A stretch of 64,000 nt of DNA from Apodemus sylvaticus (Eukaryota > Chordata > Mammalia > Rodentia > Muridae), in NCBI RefSeq assembly GCF_947179515.1, contig NC_067482.1:71128311-71192310 (forward strand). Reading direction: 5' to 3'. Positions within the stretch are counted from its first letter, which is position 1. Each line of letters opens with the position of its first letter. The notes under the pieces were generated by a model. The model had not been told where the DNA came from and did not search any database. It worked only from the letters and a program-made list of their open reading frames with translations. Both the position numbers and the translations under genes were made by a program. Positions 13,096-25,649 of the stretch are shown piece by piece.

Positions 13096-14379
13096 TGTAT
13101 ATAGTCCACAAAGAAGACCTACATAGAGATGAACCTAGTTCTAAACATGCATCATGTGATTTTAAACTTTGCAATATCACATAGGTTACACCATGCCTGG
13201 AAGTCTCCTGCCATTGTCACTTCATGTCTGCCACAGGTTACTGTTTAGGACAGGTTACTACTTCAACATTTGTGCATACGCTTTGCCCAACCTCTAAGAG
13301 CAATTTACAGTCTTCTTCTCTTTTGCCCCCACTAAGTTTACCACCACTAACATCTCATGAACTACTCAATTCCTGTGGTAGGTTTCTTATAGCAAATGAA
13401 ATGACATCTTCATTTTTTCATTTATGTTCCTATCAGCATGCACATATACATACTATATATTATATGTATAATAAATATAAATAGTGCAAAAAGGGAAAGA
13501 ATCTTCTCTATTCTGCATTTGTTATACACAGAGGATGCCCATTGCAGGCAACTGGGAAGGACATTTTCCATGGATTTCTATGCCGCAACTTACAACTAGA
13601 ACAAGGAAACAAGGGAGTATTTTGAACTTACCAAATTTATCCAATACTCATGATCATTCTTATATAGCATTACCTATGTAGAATTTAATTGGATTTTATT
13701 AAACAGTAAATTGCCACATGTGTAATATGTGGACGTGGGTGATTGATGCAGACTCCTGAAAAAATATTTTAACAGGTCAGATGAACAACAGACTTGTAAG
13801 AACTGAAATCTATGGCAGGCATGTAGCTATGCATTAAGCTAGGACAACATGGTTAGCAAGGCCAGACTAGCCAGAATAGCTCAACTGTACAGAATCCCAA
13901 GCTGTTGCATCTTCTTCCTTTGACTATCACTTCAGAACACTTCTTCTGACACTTGTTTATGTATCTAAGACTCTGGATGTCACTAAGTCTTTTTATTGCT
14001 AAATAAATTAGCAACATCATTATTTTTTTCTCTTTTAAAGAAAAAAAATTAAGTCAGTTGGTTTCTCTTGGGGACTCATTTTCTTTCTTTCCATAAGCTC
14101 ATACACTGAAGATAAAACCTCTAGAATAATTATGTTTTGAGATTAAAGCCTTCAAGGAATGAGAAGATTATATAAAGTCATAATTATGTGGGCAATCCAA
14201 CATGCTGGAAGAACTAGCAGGAGGAGTAAGAGACCCCAGGGCTCCTGCCTCAGTGGACACAAAAAAACATTCAGAAAAGGTGAAACCAGACACATTTGCA
14301 CCTCCAGCTTCCAAACTAGTGACAAAATGAGTGAGTGTAACTTAGGCCATTCAGCCCTCAGCATTTGGTTATGATGTGC

Positions 14380-14380
<1 letters not shown>
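13096..14380. other. Unannotated interval
   Basis: No gene or repeat family recognised. Frames at 13224-13484 and 13484-13681 (plus) are featureless. Confidence 0.5.

Positions 14381-14436
<56 letters not shown>
14381..14436. repeat. (AC)n microsatellite
   Basis: Uninterrupted AC dinucleotide run of about 56 bp. Confidence 0.97.
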
Positions 14437-14438
<2 letters not shown>

Positions 14439-15711
14439 TCTAAATATATAAAGAAAACCTTATCTGTCTGTATGTATATTATGCCAGAGCTAACTGTTCA
14501 GTATTGAATAGCCAGTTGGTGATTTTTGCCTTTTATTTTTTCATTTATGTCTATAAAACAGAGTATATGCAGATACATGTATGTGTGTACATGAGAAAAT
14601 ATGCATATGACATTAGATGTATATATGTACACTATACTTATTCTATTCCTGTGAGTTGGTTATAGATACATAAAAGTCTCTACCTGTGTAAACCAGAAAC
14701 TCTTTAGAAGAGAACCAAAATCTACACTTACTGTTGGGTGGGTATAAGGGCTGGTATTTAAAATGCATGGAGAATATTATAGTTTTGGAAAAATAGCAGT
14801 AGTAGTCTGTTCACTAGTGTCCATACAAGGTGGATTCCCTTCTATTGAGTAGAGTTAAGTCCAATTTGACCAATATATTTTGTCTTCAAGATATGAGTGC
14901 CACTATTACATCCTTCTGGATATCTTGTTGTGTTAATTATTTTGTGGTGGTTATTAGGCATTGTAGCTGAGAAGGACGGTTAATCACTCTACTGCTTGGC
15001 ATTTTGCATAGCGCCTTCAGATTCCATGAGAACTAGTCCTTACTGAGGATGATTTCAGGCCATTACCATTTGATTCTTCCAGGTTATGTGTCCAAAGTAT
15101 GTGGTGTCTTCAGCAGAAAGGTCTTAACTTCAAGTTCCGTGAAGAAACCAAAGGTAATAACAATGCTGTGCATGATTTTGATCTCCTCGCCCTAAATTCC
15201 AAAAGGAGACATCTCTTGCCTGGCATTGGGGTTTTTATTAAATAGTATATGGCTTCTGGGGGAATCTCATATGAGTTAATACCATTTAACACACACACTG
15301 GGTCATGTGATAGTGAGATGGAAGTTTAAGGCTGAGAGGCCAATGGATGGTAGCCAGATCATTGGAGTACTCCTTCAGAAAAATTTCTGGCACTGGACAT
15401 ATTTCAGCTAAGGCTTGCAGGAGTGAATTCTTATAAAATTAGTGATCCTGGGCTGTCATTTCCTCTTACATTCTTCTTTGCCATGTGATTTCTTTCTCTT
15501 TCTCATATCTGTTCTTTTCTGGTGCCATCTGCCATCCTGGAGTGTAGCCAGAATATTTTCACTAGAAGCCAAAATGAGACCTTCAGCCTCCTAAATTCTA
15601 AGGAATAATTTTTTTCTTAATGTAGCACATAGTTATAGATTCATTTATTACACCTGCAAAAATGAGAGAGAATACTACTATTCATTAAATTTATTAATTT
15701 ATTCCAAATAA
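14437..15711. other. Unclassified interval, possible old interspersed repeat
   Basis: No gene found. Parts of 14900-15450 (for example GAGGCCAATGGATGGTAGCC and GGCATTGGGGTTTTTATTAA) feel like a repeated rodent sequence, but I cannot assign a family or define ends. A repeat-library search would decide. Confidence 0.35.
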
Positions 15712-15723
15712 AGAAAGTTTATT

Positions 15724-15882
15724 ATGGAGGGGAATATAAGGACAGAGAAAAAGGAGGGAGGTGATTGGAGAATGGATGGAGAGAAGAAGGTTTATGGGAC
15801 ATATGGGGAGGGGGGATCTGGGAAAGGGGAAATCATTTGGAATGTAAACAAAGAATATAGAAAATAAAAACATTTAAAAAAG
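15724..15882 (+). mobile_element. Second very short L1 3' UTR insertion with 12-bp TSD
   Basis: About 159 bp of the same L1 3' UTR as at 5156-5301, nearly identical over the shared part (one clear substitution before the tail). It is flanked by AGAAAGTTTATT at 15712-15723 and 15883-15894. The tail is AAAATAAAAACATTTAAAAA. No coding sequence. Confidence 0.92.
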
Positions 15883-15894
15883 AGAAAGTTTATT

Positions 15895-16715
15895 CTTAGA
15901 ACAGGACATTTTGTCTTCTGCTAGCTTACTCAATTAATATGTTATAGGAAAAATTTATATAATATTAAAAAGTTTAAAACAATTGGTTTAGAGATCTCAT
16001 GTAATGAAGGTGACTCGTAGATGCTCAATAGTTGATGAATACAATATCGGAATAAGGCACAAATTTTACTGAGTGATAATAAAGGTGTTTTCTTTATTCA
16101 TTATCATAACTAAACCAGTAGTTAGATATCCAATTGATGAGTATAGCATACACTACAGGAAAGAAATATAACTATAATTCTCTGCATCCTAGCCAGCTTG
16201 ACAAGACAGGGATCATTCCCCTATTAAGAATACTTACTAGAATACCTACTCTGGATATGAGGAAGGAATCCTCATGAAAAAGTTTTGGCAAACATTATAC
16301 ATAACTACAGAGCAGTCTCTGCTAGAAGGAACACTCACTAGACAAATCCAGCCACACCTGCTATTAGTATGAATAAGATGAACACTCTTCTTGCTGTGGT
16401 TAGATTTGTCCTACTTGCTGAGGGGAAATGAGATAAAGATAAATCAAGAAGCAATGAAGAGGCCTTGCAGAAGCAGGTTTCCTTGTTTTAACTGACCATT
16501 CAACTTGTATGCAAACCATTCCGTCTACAGAAAAGAGGCTTATAATTAAATCAAGCACACAAGCTACACAAACAAGTTTGCTTTTGAACAAATTCACAAT
16601 TCAAGACATACCTGATTTAACACGTATTTTTGATAATAAAAGGAAAATAATAATAATAAAGTATGTTTCTGTAAAGCATGGATAATAAATTGTCATTTCT
16701 TAAACATTCTTTGGG
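15895..16715. other. Unannotated interval
   Basis: AT-rich sequence without recognisable genes or repeats. A 65-codon minus frame at 16400-16597 has no features. Confidence 0.5.
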
Positions 16716-17010
16716 AGACATGGAACATATTTTTAATATATGTATTTTCTTAATATATTGTTACATCAGATACTCCCCTTCCTTCTTATCCCTCACATGT
16801 CTGAACACTCCTCCCTCCTCTTCAACAGCAATTGATGTTTCTACAGATACATTTAAACAAATCAACATATTAATCTAACCTGGTGTGTCATTTAATGTTA
16901 CGTCCATGCATATGTTTTAGGGCTAATAATTTGACATTGGATGATACTCAGGAGACTCATCCCTGGGGAAGACTAATGCTTCCTCTCTTAACAATTATTG
17001 TCTGTTTCTC
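16716..17010 (-). mobile_element. Old L1 3' UTR fragment, antisense
   Basis: Landmarks recalled from old rodent L1 3' UTRs occur in antisense order: a CCCCTTCCTTCTTATCCC tract, GTTTTAGGGCTAATAATTTG, ACATTGGATGATACTCAGG and CATCCCTGGGGAAGACTAAT. Strongly diverged, with approximate boundaries. Confidence 0.5.
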
Positions 17011-17112
17011 TCTGTCTAACGGCAGAATGAGATTCTCCTCATGAGATTGGAATGTATTTTTGTCCCACTACTTATAAATATTACTACTTATAAGTATAAA
17101 TTTTGATACTCA

Positions 17113-17132
17113 TGTGTGTGTGTGTGTGTGTA
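17113..17132. repeat. Short (TG)n microsatellite
   Basis: About ten TG dinucleotides. Confidence 0.9.
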
Positions 17133-18010
17133 TAATAGACTACACTCTTAAAAGTTTCACTGTCTCTTGATATCGCCATATTTCAAGTCTGTCTTCCATC
17201 ACAAGAACCCTCAAGCAACACACACAAACCATATTCAACCAATATGGACTCTACCCAGGAGTGTCAGGATGTCAGGAAATACCAACTGAAGTCAAGGAGA
17301 GTTAGGACTCAAGAATTCAGAGACCAAAGTAAGTCTTACATTTGGAGTCCTTATTTCTAGCAAGAGTTTAAGTTGACATTGCAGGCTGCGGCTTTGAGAG
17401 ATCTGATCCCAAATGTTTATTTTCTCTTACTATTTTTATTCCCAAGAATTCTGGAGCAGCCTTCAGGGACACTGTTAATCCATATAAAATATGTAAGTAT
17501 ATGTTTTATAATTTTACTTAAATTGTTAATAATATTGCAGCTGTTTGACCATAACTGCTTGTTCCACTTGATGACATGTTATGAATGATTTCCCATTTTT
17601 CCCATTCCAGTAAATAGAACTCTATGCTGATTTTTTTGGTGACTGCCTTTTGTACCATTGTATGGTGTGGAAAAATTTCTCTACTCCTCCTGACTTATTT
17701 TTCAGTGTTAAGGATATTTAATTTTTGTGTTTTAGCTGGAACCAAATATGCACCTGTGACTATGAGCAACTAAACTTCACTCAAATAAAAAAATACCTAA
17801 AAACTTTTATCATCCCTACTTTATTTCATTTCTCACAACATTTTAGAGTTGAGCATAAATGGCAATGTTTTAGAATTACTTTCGAAAGGTGTGAAAAGTT
17901 TTATAAGGACTTCAGAGGCGTCAGAAGGTACAAAGAAACATGTGCCTCAAGATGGCCAACTCCCTGGAAAAAGTACATGTTATTAAGTTCATAAGAGTAG
18001 CCACATCTCC
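17133..18010. other. Unannotated interval
   Basis: No gene or repeat recognised. Frames at 17373-17588 and 17725-17994 (plus) have no domain signature, and the second abuts the B1 at 18012. Confidence 0.5.
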
Positions 18011-18011
18011 T

Positions 18012-18146
18012 TTTTTGGGGGGTTGAGACAGGGTTTCTCTCTGTAGTCCTGGAACTGATTCTGTAGACCAGGCTGGCCTCAAACTCAGAAATCTGCCTGC
18101 CTCTGCCTCTGCTGGGATTAAAGGCATGCGCCACCACTGCCCGGCT
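18012..18146 (-). mobile_element. B1 SINE, antisense
   Basis: Near-complete B1 (7SL-derived, pol III transcribed) in reverse orientation. From left to right: a short T-run, GAGACAGGGTTTCTCTCTGT, CAGGCTGGCCTCAAACTCAG, a CTGCCTCTGCCTCTGCTGGG block, ATTAAAGGCATGCGCCACCA, and CCCGGCTG at the 5' end of the SINE. It is well conserved and therefore relatively young. The two minus-strand frames of 80-85 codons here are SINE-derived. Confidence 0.96.
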
Positions 18147-18816
18147 GAATATCCACATCTCACATTCTCTCCAATCTCTAGTTATCCTTACACACTAAAG
18201 CACAGAGGGATATTCATAAGAGCCATTGGTCAGATTAGTTTCAAAGATTCCTCAGGAAGATACATTACATGACATTAAACATGTAACAAACCTCAATGTC
18301 CTGGTGGCAATCCCCTTTCCCCCAGCTAGCCTACTTCTCCCTAGAAAAGTTTACAAAAACAAAAAACAAACACACAAAACCTATATTTGAGGTACCACAT
18401 GACAAATAATATAAATGGGGTGCATTGAATTCTACAAACAAGGTGTTATAGATAATTATATAATGCGCATCCATAGCAACATTACGCTAGTAAAACTGAG
18501 ATACACTGATTAGCCAAATGTATGAGTTTTCAAATAAAATGCTAAGAAGTAATTGCTGAAGCATCTTCTTTTCTTCTGCAACTGAGAAATCAGTTGGGGA
18601 CAAAACTCAAAGTTCTCCTCCCTGTCTGCTTTTTTGGACTACATGCTTAAATGATTTTGCAAATTTGTTCTATGGTTTTAGACACTTATCTTAATTGGGT
18701 AGGATCAATTGCTTATGTTTTCATTGTTGTTGCTGTTAAATTACTATTACAGATGTAGTTCTAGTTCTAGGTAATATTGATTTATTCCTCAACTCAAACT
18801 CTTATTTTAAATTAGG
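18147..18816. other. Unannotated interval
   Basis: AT-rich sequence without a recognisable gene or repeat. Confidence 0.5.
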
Positions 18817-19390
18817 TATATTCTTTATTTACATTTCAAATGTTGTCTCCTTTCCAGATTCCTCTTCCCAGAAAATCCCATAAGCCATCTCCCCTTCCCC
18901 CATCAATCCTCCCCTGCTTCCCTGTCCTGGTATTCCTCTACACTACAGCATCAAGCCTTTCCAGGACCAGGGGCCTCTCCTCCCTTTGGTGTCTAAAAAG
19001 ACAATCCTCTGCTGCCAATGTGTCTGGAGCCATGGGTAACTCCATGTGTTCTCTTTGGTTCACGGTATTTTCCCTGTGAACTCTGGAAGTACTGGGTGAC
19101 TCATATTGTTGTTCCTCCTGTGGCACTGCAAACACCTTTAGCTCCTTGTGCCCTTTCTCTAGCTCCTCCATTGGGGACTATGTGCCCAGTTCATTGGCTG
19201 GCTGAGATTGTCCCCCTCTGTATTTGTCATGCACTAGGAGAGACTCCCAGGTGACAGCTATATCTGGCTCTGGTCAGCCAGCACTTCTGGGCATCCACAA
19301 TAGTGTCTGGATTTTGCACCTATATATAGGATGTGTCCCTGGGTGGGGTAGTCTCTTGATGGTCTTTCCCTAAGACTCTTAAATATATAT
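18817..19390 (-). mobile_element. L1 3' UTR fragment (Lx-like), antisense
   Basis: It starts with the antisense of an L1 tail (CTTTATTTACATTTCAAATG, then a CCTTTCC tract). It continues with landmarks of an old rodent L1 3' UTR: GGCCTCTCCTCCCTTTGGTG, AACAACAATATGAGTCACCC and TGGAGGAGCTAGAGAAAGGG (the last two read on the minus strand), and GCATCCACAATAGTGTCTGG near the right end. The short frames on both strands are fortuitous. Confidence 0.85.
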
Positions 19391-19427
19391 TTACACCTTA
19401 AATAATCGTTGTGGACAATATCTAAGC

Positions 19428-19658
19428 CAGTGGTTTTCAACCTTTCTAATGCTATGACCCTTTGATACAGTTCCTCATGTTGTGGTGACCCGTGGCCATA
19501 AAGTTATTTCCATTACTACATCATGCGTGTAATTTTGCTACTTTAGGAATTATAATGTAAATATCAGATATATAGGATATCGCATATGGGTCCCTCTGAA
19601 AAGGTGTGTTCAATTCCTAAAGGGATCTATGACAGGACTCACAGGTTGAGAACTCCTG
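19428..19658 (+). mobile_element. URR1-type non-autonomous hAT (Charlie) DNA transposon
   Basis: A 231-bp element bounded by terminal inverted repeats, CAGTGGTTTTCAACCTTT on the left and AGGTTGAGAACTCCTG on the right, with the internal CCTCATGTTGTGGTGACCC block typical of URR1. Imperfect 8-bp target-site duplications flank it: ATCTAAGC at 19420-19427 and ACCTAAGT at 19659-19666 (6 of 8 identical). It has no transposase and was mobilised in trans. Its divergence suggests an old insertion. Confidence 0.93.
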
Positions 19659-19666
19659 ACCTAAGT

Positions 19667-21546
19667 ATTTTTATGCAACAAAGGAAAATCAAAAGGGTTC
19701 ATAACTTTTACCACTAGAGGGAGGGCTGACCAAGATTTTGAGCCTATAACCTGTGTGACTTTCTGGAAAAGGAAGGTTGTTTCCTTCAGTCTGAAAGAGA
19801 CTGGGAAGTTTATGTATGCTCCACAAAAGCCTTCCTTTGATTTATTTTTAAATATTGAAATAATTTTAACGTCTATCAGAAACTTTAGGTACTTCACCTG
19901 TGGCCAGCCATTTAGAACTCTTTCTTTCTCTATAACCCTCATTCATGTTTTACCTCTGGTCACTAATTCACTGCAATGTAACACAATCACCTTGTGTTGT
20001 TTCTGGTTTTCCATTGTTATGTTATGAGGTTACAAAAGTTAACACAGATAAAATAAATTCACTTTTTTCTAGCACAAAGTTGATACTTGGATAATGCTCA
20101 GTGGATCATGAAAGAAATAACAAATGGGGGAAAAGTGATGTGATGGATCATGAAATAACTTAAAAGAAACTTGTTTTAGGATGAAATGTTAGTATAAGAA
20201 ATGCTGATTTTTTTGACTAGGGTCTTGAAAACTTTGAGGATAAAGCATCAGGGAAAATAATAAAGTAGATGCTTACTGTTTTAGTTTATTTATGATTTTT
20301 CATAACATACAAGTGTTGGCTACCTCCTATGCTTTGACCATCCCTTGCTAAACTCAGTCTCGACTACAAAGCAGCTTACAATTCTGTCATTATGGAAATT
20401 AACGGATGCTGGATGGACTTGTTTACAGTGTGGTTTTCACATGACACTTGGGATTTTTCTTACCTGGGATGTGTATGAGCTGATGACTCTTTTGTTGGGC
20501 AACCATCAGGTACTTTCACGGGGAAAGTTGTTCCTGCTAGCACATTATCTTGTGGTTCCTGTTTGATTCCTGTTTAGATTGTATCTGTTTGGAAATCTCT
20601 CTGTTCCTGGCAACCTGAGCTGTGTTCTCATTGATGTATCAGGAAATGTTAGGCTGGATAGTCTCTTTGGCAGATGGAATATGCAAATGTAGTATACAAC
20701 CACAACAGGAATTAAGTTCATGGCATTTTCCTTACAGACCCAAGGTAAGATCCTATCAGTTGGAGGCTTGTCTCCTGAATGAGTTAGTTGAAACATGAGT
20801 AAGCGAAGGACCAGTATTACCTCATCAATTTTTGTTTACAATGAAAAAGCCATAACAGATGTGTTCTCTCACCCCCATTTTTTCTTTCTTTATTCTCCTT
20901 CATTTTATGATTTAATTTAAAGACATTTTTTGGATCATTGTGAGTAAGATTCTTGATCCTACTGCAAGGAGAGTTAGCCCTTCATGTCACATCTCATCAA
21001 CTTCTATCTATGTCGCTGCAGTCAGATAACTCCTTAGTTAAAATGTTGTAATGAATAAGATTGAAGAGAAGACACCCAGATGATGCCTTGCTATAGACCT
21101 GTGCTGGGTTTGACATTTACTCATTAATTCCTTCCTTATAATATACATGAACACCTACGCATTCAATTATTATTATGTCAAAGAACCCACTTTCCTATGT
21201 CTTCAAAGTGATGAGACCATGAGCCTCTTTGCCAAATGCCTTTTAGAATCTGGGTTTTAAAACTAAGCATCTATTTTTTATTCTAATATTCCTGTCAGAA
21301 ATATAGGAGTTTAATTTACCCTGACTCATTCTACAGTAGAATGTTATTCTACAGAGTGTTATTGATCCCTCACTTCTACATAAGTGCTAATTTATTCAAT
21401 TATTCAATATAAATTATTTTAAATGGATTTTCTGTGATATACATGTACTTTATTCTTATTTGAAACACTAAAATTTGATGCTGTCTATTTTTGTTTTTCA
21501 AACCCAACACCATCTTTTTGTTTTGTTTTTGTCTTCAGATTTTTAC
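19667..21546. other. Unannotated interval
   Basis: No gene or repeat recognised. Overlapping 90-93 codon frames on opposite strands at 19661-20027 and others at 20345-20796 are featureless. Confidence 0.5.
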
Positions 21547-21570
21547 TTTTTTTTTTTTTTTTTTTTTTTT
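21547..21570. repeat. Poly(T) run
   Basis: Twenty-four consecutive T's in a T-rich neighbourhood. It could be the tail of an antisense retroelement, but no body is recognisable next to it. Confidence 0.9.
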
Positions 21571-21959
21571 TACTGTAAATGTCAAGGCCACAAACATTGA
21601 TGAGTTTTTCCCTAATGTCAACTTCAAGACCCACTAAAATCAATATCAGAATATAATTAGTTTGTCATAGGCTGGATATCTGAGCTCAAGAACATTTACA
21701 ATGAATTTCTACTCTAATCCATTTCAAACGATTTCCCTTCCTTGGAACTTTTCTTTTACTTACTGAAGATAGTCAGCCATTCTTCTCAGCTTTCCTGTGA
21801 CTCACTATTCAGCACAAATTCCGCTCTCTGCTCTGCTCTCTTAAATCCTTCTATGTGTATTAGAGTTGAAGGAAGAATTTGTTTGCTCTAGGGTTACCCA
21901 GGAAGATAAGGGAGGCACTGCATCAGACAATAGAATTAGGACCCTGAGAGTTTACATCT

Positions 21960-22520
21960 CAGCCCCATACATAAAGGAGAGTTTGAACTGGGTGTGGGGG
22001 TAAAGCTTTGAACTTTCAAAACCCATCTCTAGTGATGCATTTCCTTCAGTAAGGCTGCACGTCTAAAGCATTATATAATCTTCCCCAAACGCTGCTACTA
22101 ACTCGGTACCAAATTTTCATGTATTTGACCCAACAAGGGACACTGCTCATTCTTGCCATTACATTCTGTATCCCAAGTTCTATATAGAAATGGGGAGGGA
22201 AAAATAAAATACCAGAAAAGTCTTTTCTGATATTACAGAAAAATTACCTGAGACTGAGTACTTTATATAAAAAACAGCCTTGTTAGGTTTCCACTTGTGA
22301 ACCAGGGGGTAGGACGTTAGTGCTGCAGATCCATCATCAAATAATTACATCAGCTAGGACCCCTTCAAAGGCTCCAGGGAAAGAGCATTGACATGGAAGA
22401 TGTCTGTAAGAGATCACATGGAGAGGTGTGGACTACACAGAGAGACTAGGTAGGGAAATGACATTTACTCTTCTGAAAGCAACTCTTTAAATCAACTGAC
22501 GCCAGGATCCCAATAAACTA
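21960..22520 (-). mobile_element. Degenerate ERVL-MaLR-like LTR sequence, antisense
   Basis: Fragments such as AACTTTCAAAACCCATCTC, a CAAGGGACACTGCTCATTC stretch and TTACCTGAGACTGAGTACTT resemble the antisense of MaLR-class LTRs. The match is recalled, patchy and strongly diverged. Ends and flanking duplications are not visible. No retroviral coding sequence is present. Confidence 0.35.
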
Positions 22521-22837
22521 CAGGTGCTAATCTGACAGTGACGAATCAATGATCTGAGAAATTTTCTCTAAGATACATCCCTTAAGGTCTAATTTTCTTT
22601 CACTGTGGTTCCAAGGAGATCTAAGCTCCCTTCTTGAAACTCTGAGGAACACACTCTAGAACATAGCAAAAGCTTTCACAAGTTTCCTACCTTTCCTCAG
22701 TCAGTGACATCTATTCAGAGATGAGATTTTATATGAAGAGATATTTCCATACATTATATACCATAAGGCTCACAAACATGACTTTTAAATCCAAATCTTA
22801 TGTCTCCTGCATATGTATGTGTATGCATTTGTGTATA

Positions 22838-22840
<3 letters not shown>

Positions 22841-22881
<41 letters not shown>
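22841..22881. repeat. (GT)n microsatellite
   Basis: Uninterrupted GT run of about 40 bp. Confidence 0.97.
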
Positions 22882-22883
<2 letters not shown>

Positions 22884-23556
22884 AGAAGGGCAACAAAACT
22901 CAATTGTCACCATTTAACCTGATTTAGAAAAGAAGGCCATAGGCACCAGCTCTAGGAACAGAACATAAAAGCCAGAAACAAGGTTACATAAAATCCTCTC
23001 CCAAAGAACAGCCTGGAGATAACCACCAAAATGTTGAAATATCTCAGAACGATCCATCTGTGCTGGGCAGCCCTATCTTACCTGTTGTTTAATGTTCATG
23101 ACATAGGAATGCAGAACACTGATCTCCTGGGCCTTCCTCTAACCCACTAATGCAATTTAAGATTACCTAATCCTTCCAGAGAGTTCCTCCAGTTCCCGAT
23201 AAGAAGGCCTGCACACCTTTGTCTAGAGTCACCATTTCGAAGAATGTTTGACCAATTGCTTGATATTTCTGTATGATAAACACTCTTTATCACTGCATAC
23301 TATCTGCATCTGGGGGCTTTCTTCAGTGATTTTGGAACACTTATATAGTATGCATGTGTGTATGATATGTGTGTATGATATTTGCACATATGTTGGGGTG
23401 TCCATGCATGCATGAAGGGCAGGAAAGGACAACAGTTATCCTGTTCTTCTATTTCATGCCTTATTCATGTGAAATCAATCCTCTTCCTGACCTGAACTGG
23501 AACTTTATACATCTTACCTCACATGATCTGTGAGTTATAGAAAATTTCTCACAATG
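22882..23556. other. Unannotated interval
   Basis: No gene or repeat recognised. Confidence 0.5.
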
Positions 23557-23625
23557 TGTTGGAGATGCAGTGGTAAAACACTTGTCTAGTATACACGAGC
23601 TTCCAGATTTAATCTGTAGCATGGA
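23557..23625 (+). mobile_element. ID-like SINE, diverged
   Basis: TTGGAGATGCAGTGGTAAAA followed by CACTTGTCTAGTATACACGA and a degenerate B-box-like stretch match the plan of the tRNA-Ala/BC1-derived ID element (GGGGATTTAGCTCAGTGGTA, GCGCTTGCCTAG). Too diverged to assign a subfamily; it could also be the ID-like part of a B4. ID elements are particularly common in rat. Confidence 0.6.
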
Positions 23626-23669
23626 GAGATATCACGAGATGAAAAGGAAGAGGACAGGAGAGTGAGCTT

Positions 23670-23751
23670 AGCCATGAATACATGCATACATACAATCATA
23701 CATACATACATGAATACATACATACATACATGTATATACATATACATATAT
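23670..23751. repeat. (CATA)n/(TACA)n microsatellite, imperfect
   Basis: Tetranucleotide repeats interrupted by GAATAC and ending in TATACATATACATATATAG. It follows the ID-like SINE and could have grown from its tail. Confidence 0.9.
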
Positions 23752-25649
23752 AGTGCCCCTAATTTTAAGCAGATCCAAACATTGACCAGAGAGAAAACCT
23801 GATAATTTATAGGATTTTTGTTTTGTGGGGTGTATAGGAGATGCAATTTTGTCAATGATTCTCAGTAAAATTATCTTCTTTGCTTAAAAATATTGTACTG
23901 AGAGTGGCTTAATTTTAAAATGCTTTGCAAAATGGCTGAGCAGGAATGCTCAAGGCACATACTTCTGGTGAATACAGATGGAGCATTTTTATTGAAAAAG
24001 TGTCTATTCCAAGAAACCATATTATGAAAAAGAAGAGAGAGTAGCAGTAACAATTAAGATGTAAAGGAAAGAACAAAGAACGAGGGCAGGTCTCAGAGTC
24101 CTGAGGTGACTTTGTCTTTGTGCAGTCTCTCATTTCCTTTCATTTTTCTGTTTTTTCATATTCTCTACTGGAACACGTTTTCCTCAGGAGTCACAGTCTT
24201 CACTGGTGCAAGATCACTGCAAACTTTGTAGAGGAAAGGACTCTTTTGTTTCCCATCTCTATTCTTCTTTTCCTTTGCCAAAAAAAAAAAACAAAAAACA
24301 TTTGGATTCGGAAATCAACAGCCACAGACAACTGCATGTCCCACTGACTAACCTCTATAAAAGTTTATTTGAACCTTCTGGAAGCTCTGAGGCTAAAACT
24401 GAAAGCTCCAAGCCACTGTCCTTCATCCCACTCGGGCTTCTTCAGAAATTACTCTGTCAGAATGAGCTTGTGCTACTTAGTCTCTTTGGACTTATTGGCT
24501 TTGTGTCAAATACTTTGGCGGTTTTATTTGTCAATCAGTGCAGAGACCCACAGGACTTTCTCTGAAAAAAAATCTTTCACATTTTAAATGTTTACTCAGA
24601 GATTTCCCTCCAAGTATTGTGCTTTTAGCATCATATTTTTGTGACACTGGAAGGAAGGTAATGATGTTTGTTTTCCATAAAATGAAACTGATACTGGAAT
24701 TAGCAACTTACTAAAGTCACAAGGAACCTAGCAAAGCTAGAAGTTAAAACCCAGTATTATGAAGGCACATTAAAGATCATTCTGGAATATGCTCTTAGCA
24801 TCAAATACAGTTAGTGGGCTTTAGGGAAGGCTGTTACTCAACATTTCTCACAGTGAGTAAGAGAAGAAACGTATTTGTTATGAAGAGGAATGTTTGTGGC
24901 ACTTCCTGGAGTCCCCAGAGGGGACCATTGGAAAGAGAGTAACAACCCAGCACTCCAAAGACCGCAGGTTGCAGGATGACATAAGAGGTAAGAGGAACTC
25001 CTGGGGAGGCTGCACCTGTGCACAGTCTGTCTCTAACTACCAGAAAAACCTGCTCTAAGACAAATGCATGTGCTAATGAATAGCTGCTAAAGTAGGTTAT
25101 CAGGGAAATTGGAGCAAAATTTAAAAAAATCAAAAAGGTGTACAAAATATTACCAGAATACTTGAGGTCACATTTGAATCTGTTCAAAGATGAAACAATA
25201 ATCAAAATGAAAGAAGAAAATCCAGATCAGTGAGGCTGGAGATACTCACCCATGGTATGGTTTCTTATTTACTACAGAGGGAAGAATTCATACATCCATA
25301 TCATAACAATTATAGCACATCTCCATAAGGACAAAATATAATGTAGAGTAGATCTAAGTTTGTATTGAAAAGAAATTACTGCCAGAAATAATTCTATGAA
25401 ATAAAAGACACACAGCCAGAAATTAACAAATAGATTTCAACAGCTATATATTATCTGAGAATAGTAAAAACTGTATACGTAACTCCAAAGCAAAAGTAAA
25501 AAATAAATAAATTATGTCACTGGGAAAAAATTTAAAAATAAAATAATAATTTATATACTAATTTTAAAAATTAAAAGCATTTTAGAAAAAATACTCAAAT
25601 AAATTTTAACTATAACTTGATAAAGATTCATAAACCTAGTCTGGATTGC
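23752..25649. other. Unannotated interval with featureless short frames
   Basis: No repeat family recognised. Frames of 119 codons (24206-24565, plus) and 123 codons (24834-25205, minus) are the longest non-repeat frames here. Neither shows a recognisable domain. The minus frame has hydrophobic stretches, but AT-rich DNA readily produces those. Confidence 0.45.

Noticed and set aside
12738..13184. Frames of 86-141 codons rich in Ser/Leu/Phe or Arg/Glu on both strands
   Set aside because: They arise in every register from the CTT/GAA repeat and have no complexity or start context.
24206..24565. 119-codon plus-strand frame and the overlapping 24369-24587 frame
   Set aside because: Overlapping frames of similar length, a poly(A) stretch encoding Lys, and no recognisable domain argue against a gene.
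24834..25205. 123-codon minus-strand frame with hydrophobic stretches resembling membrane segments
   Set aside because: A nested 61-codon frame overlaps it, no family is recognised, and hydrophobicity is expected from AT-rich antisense DNA.
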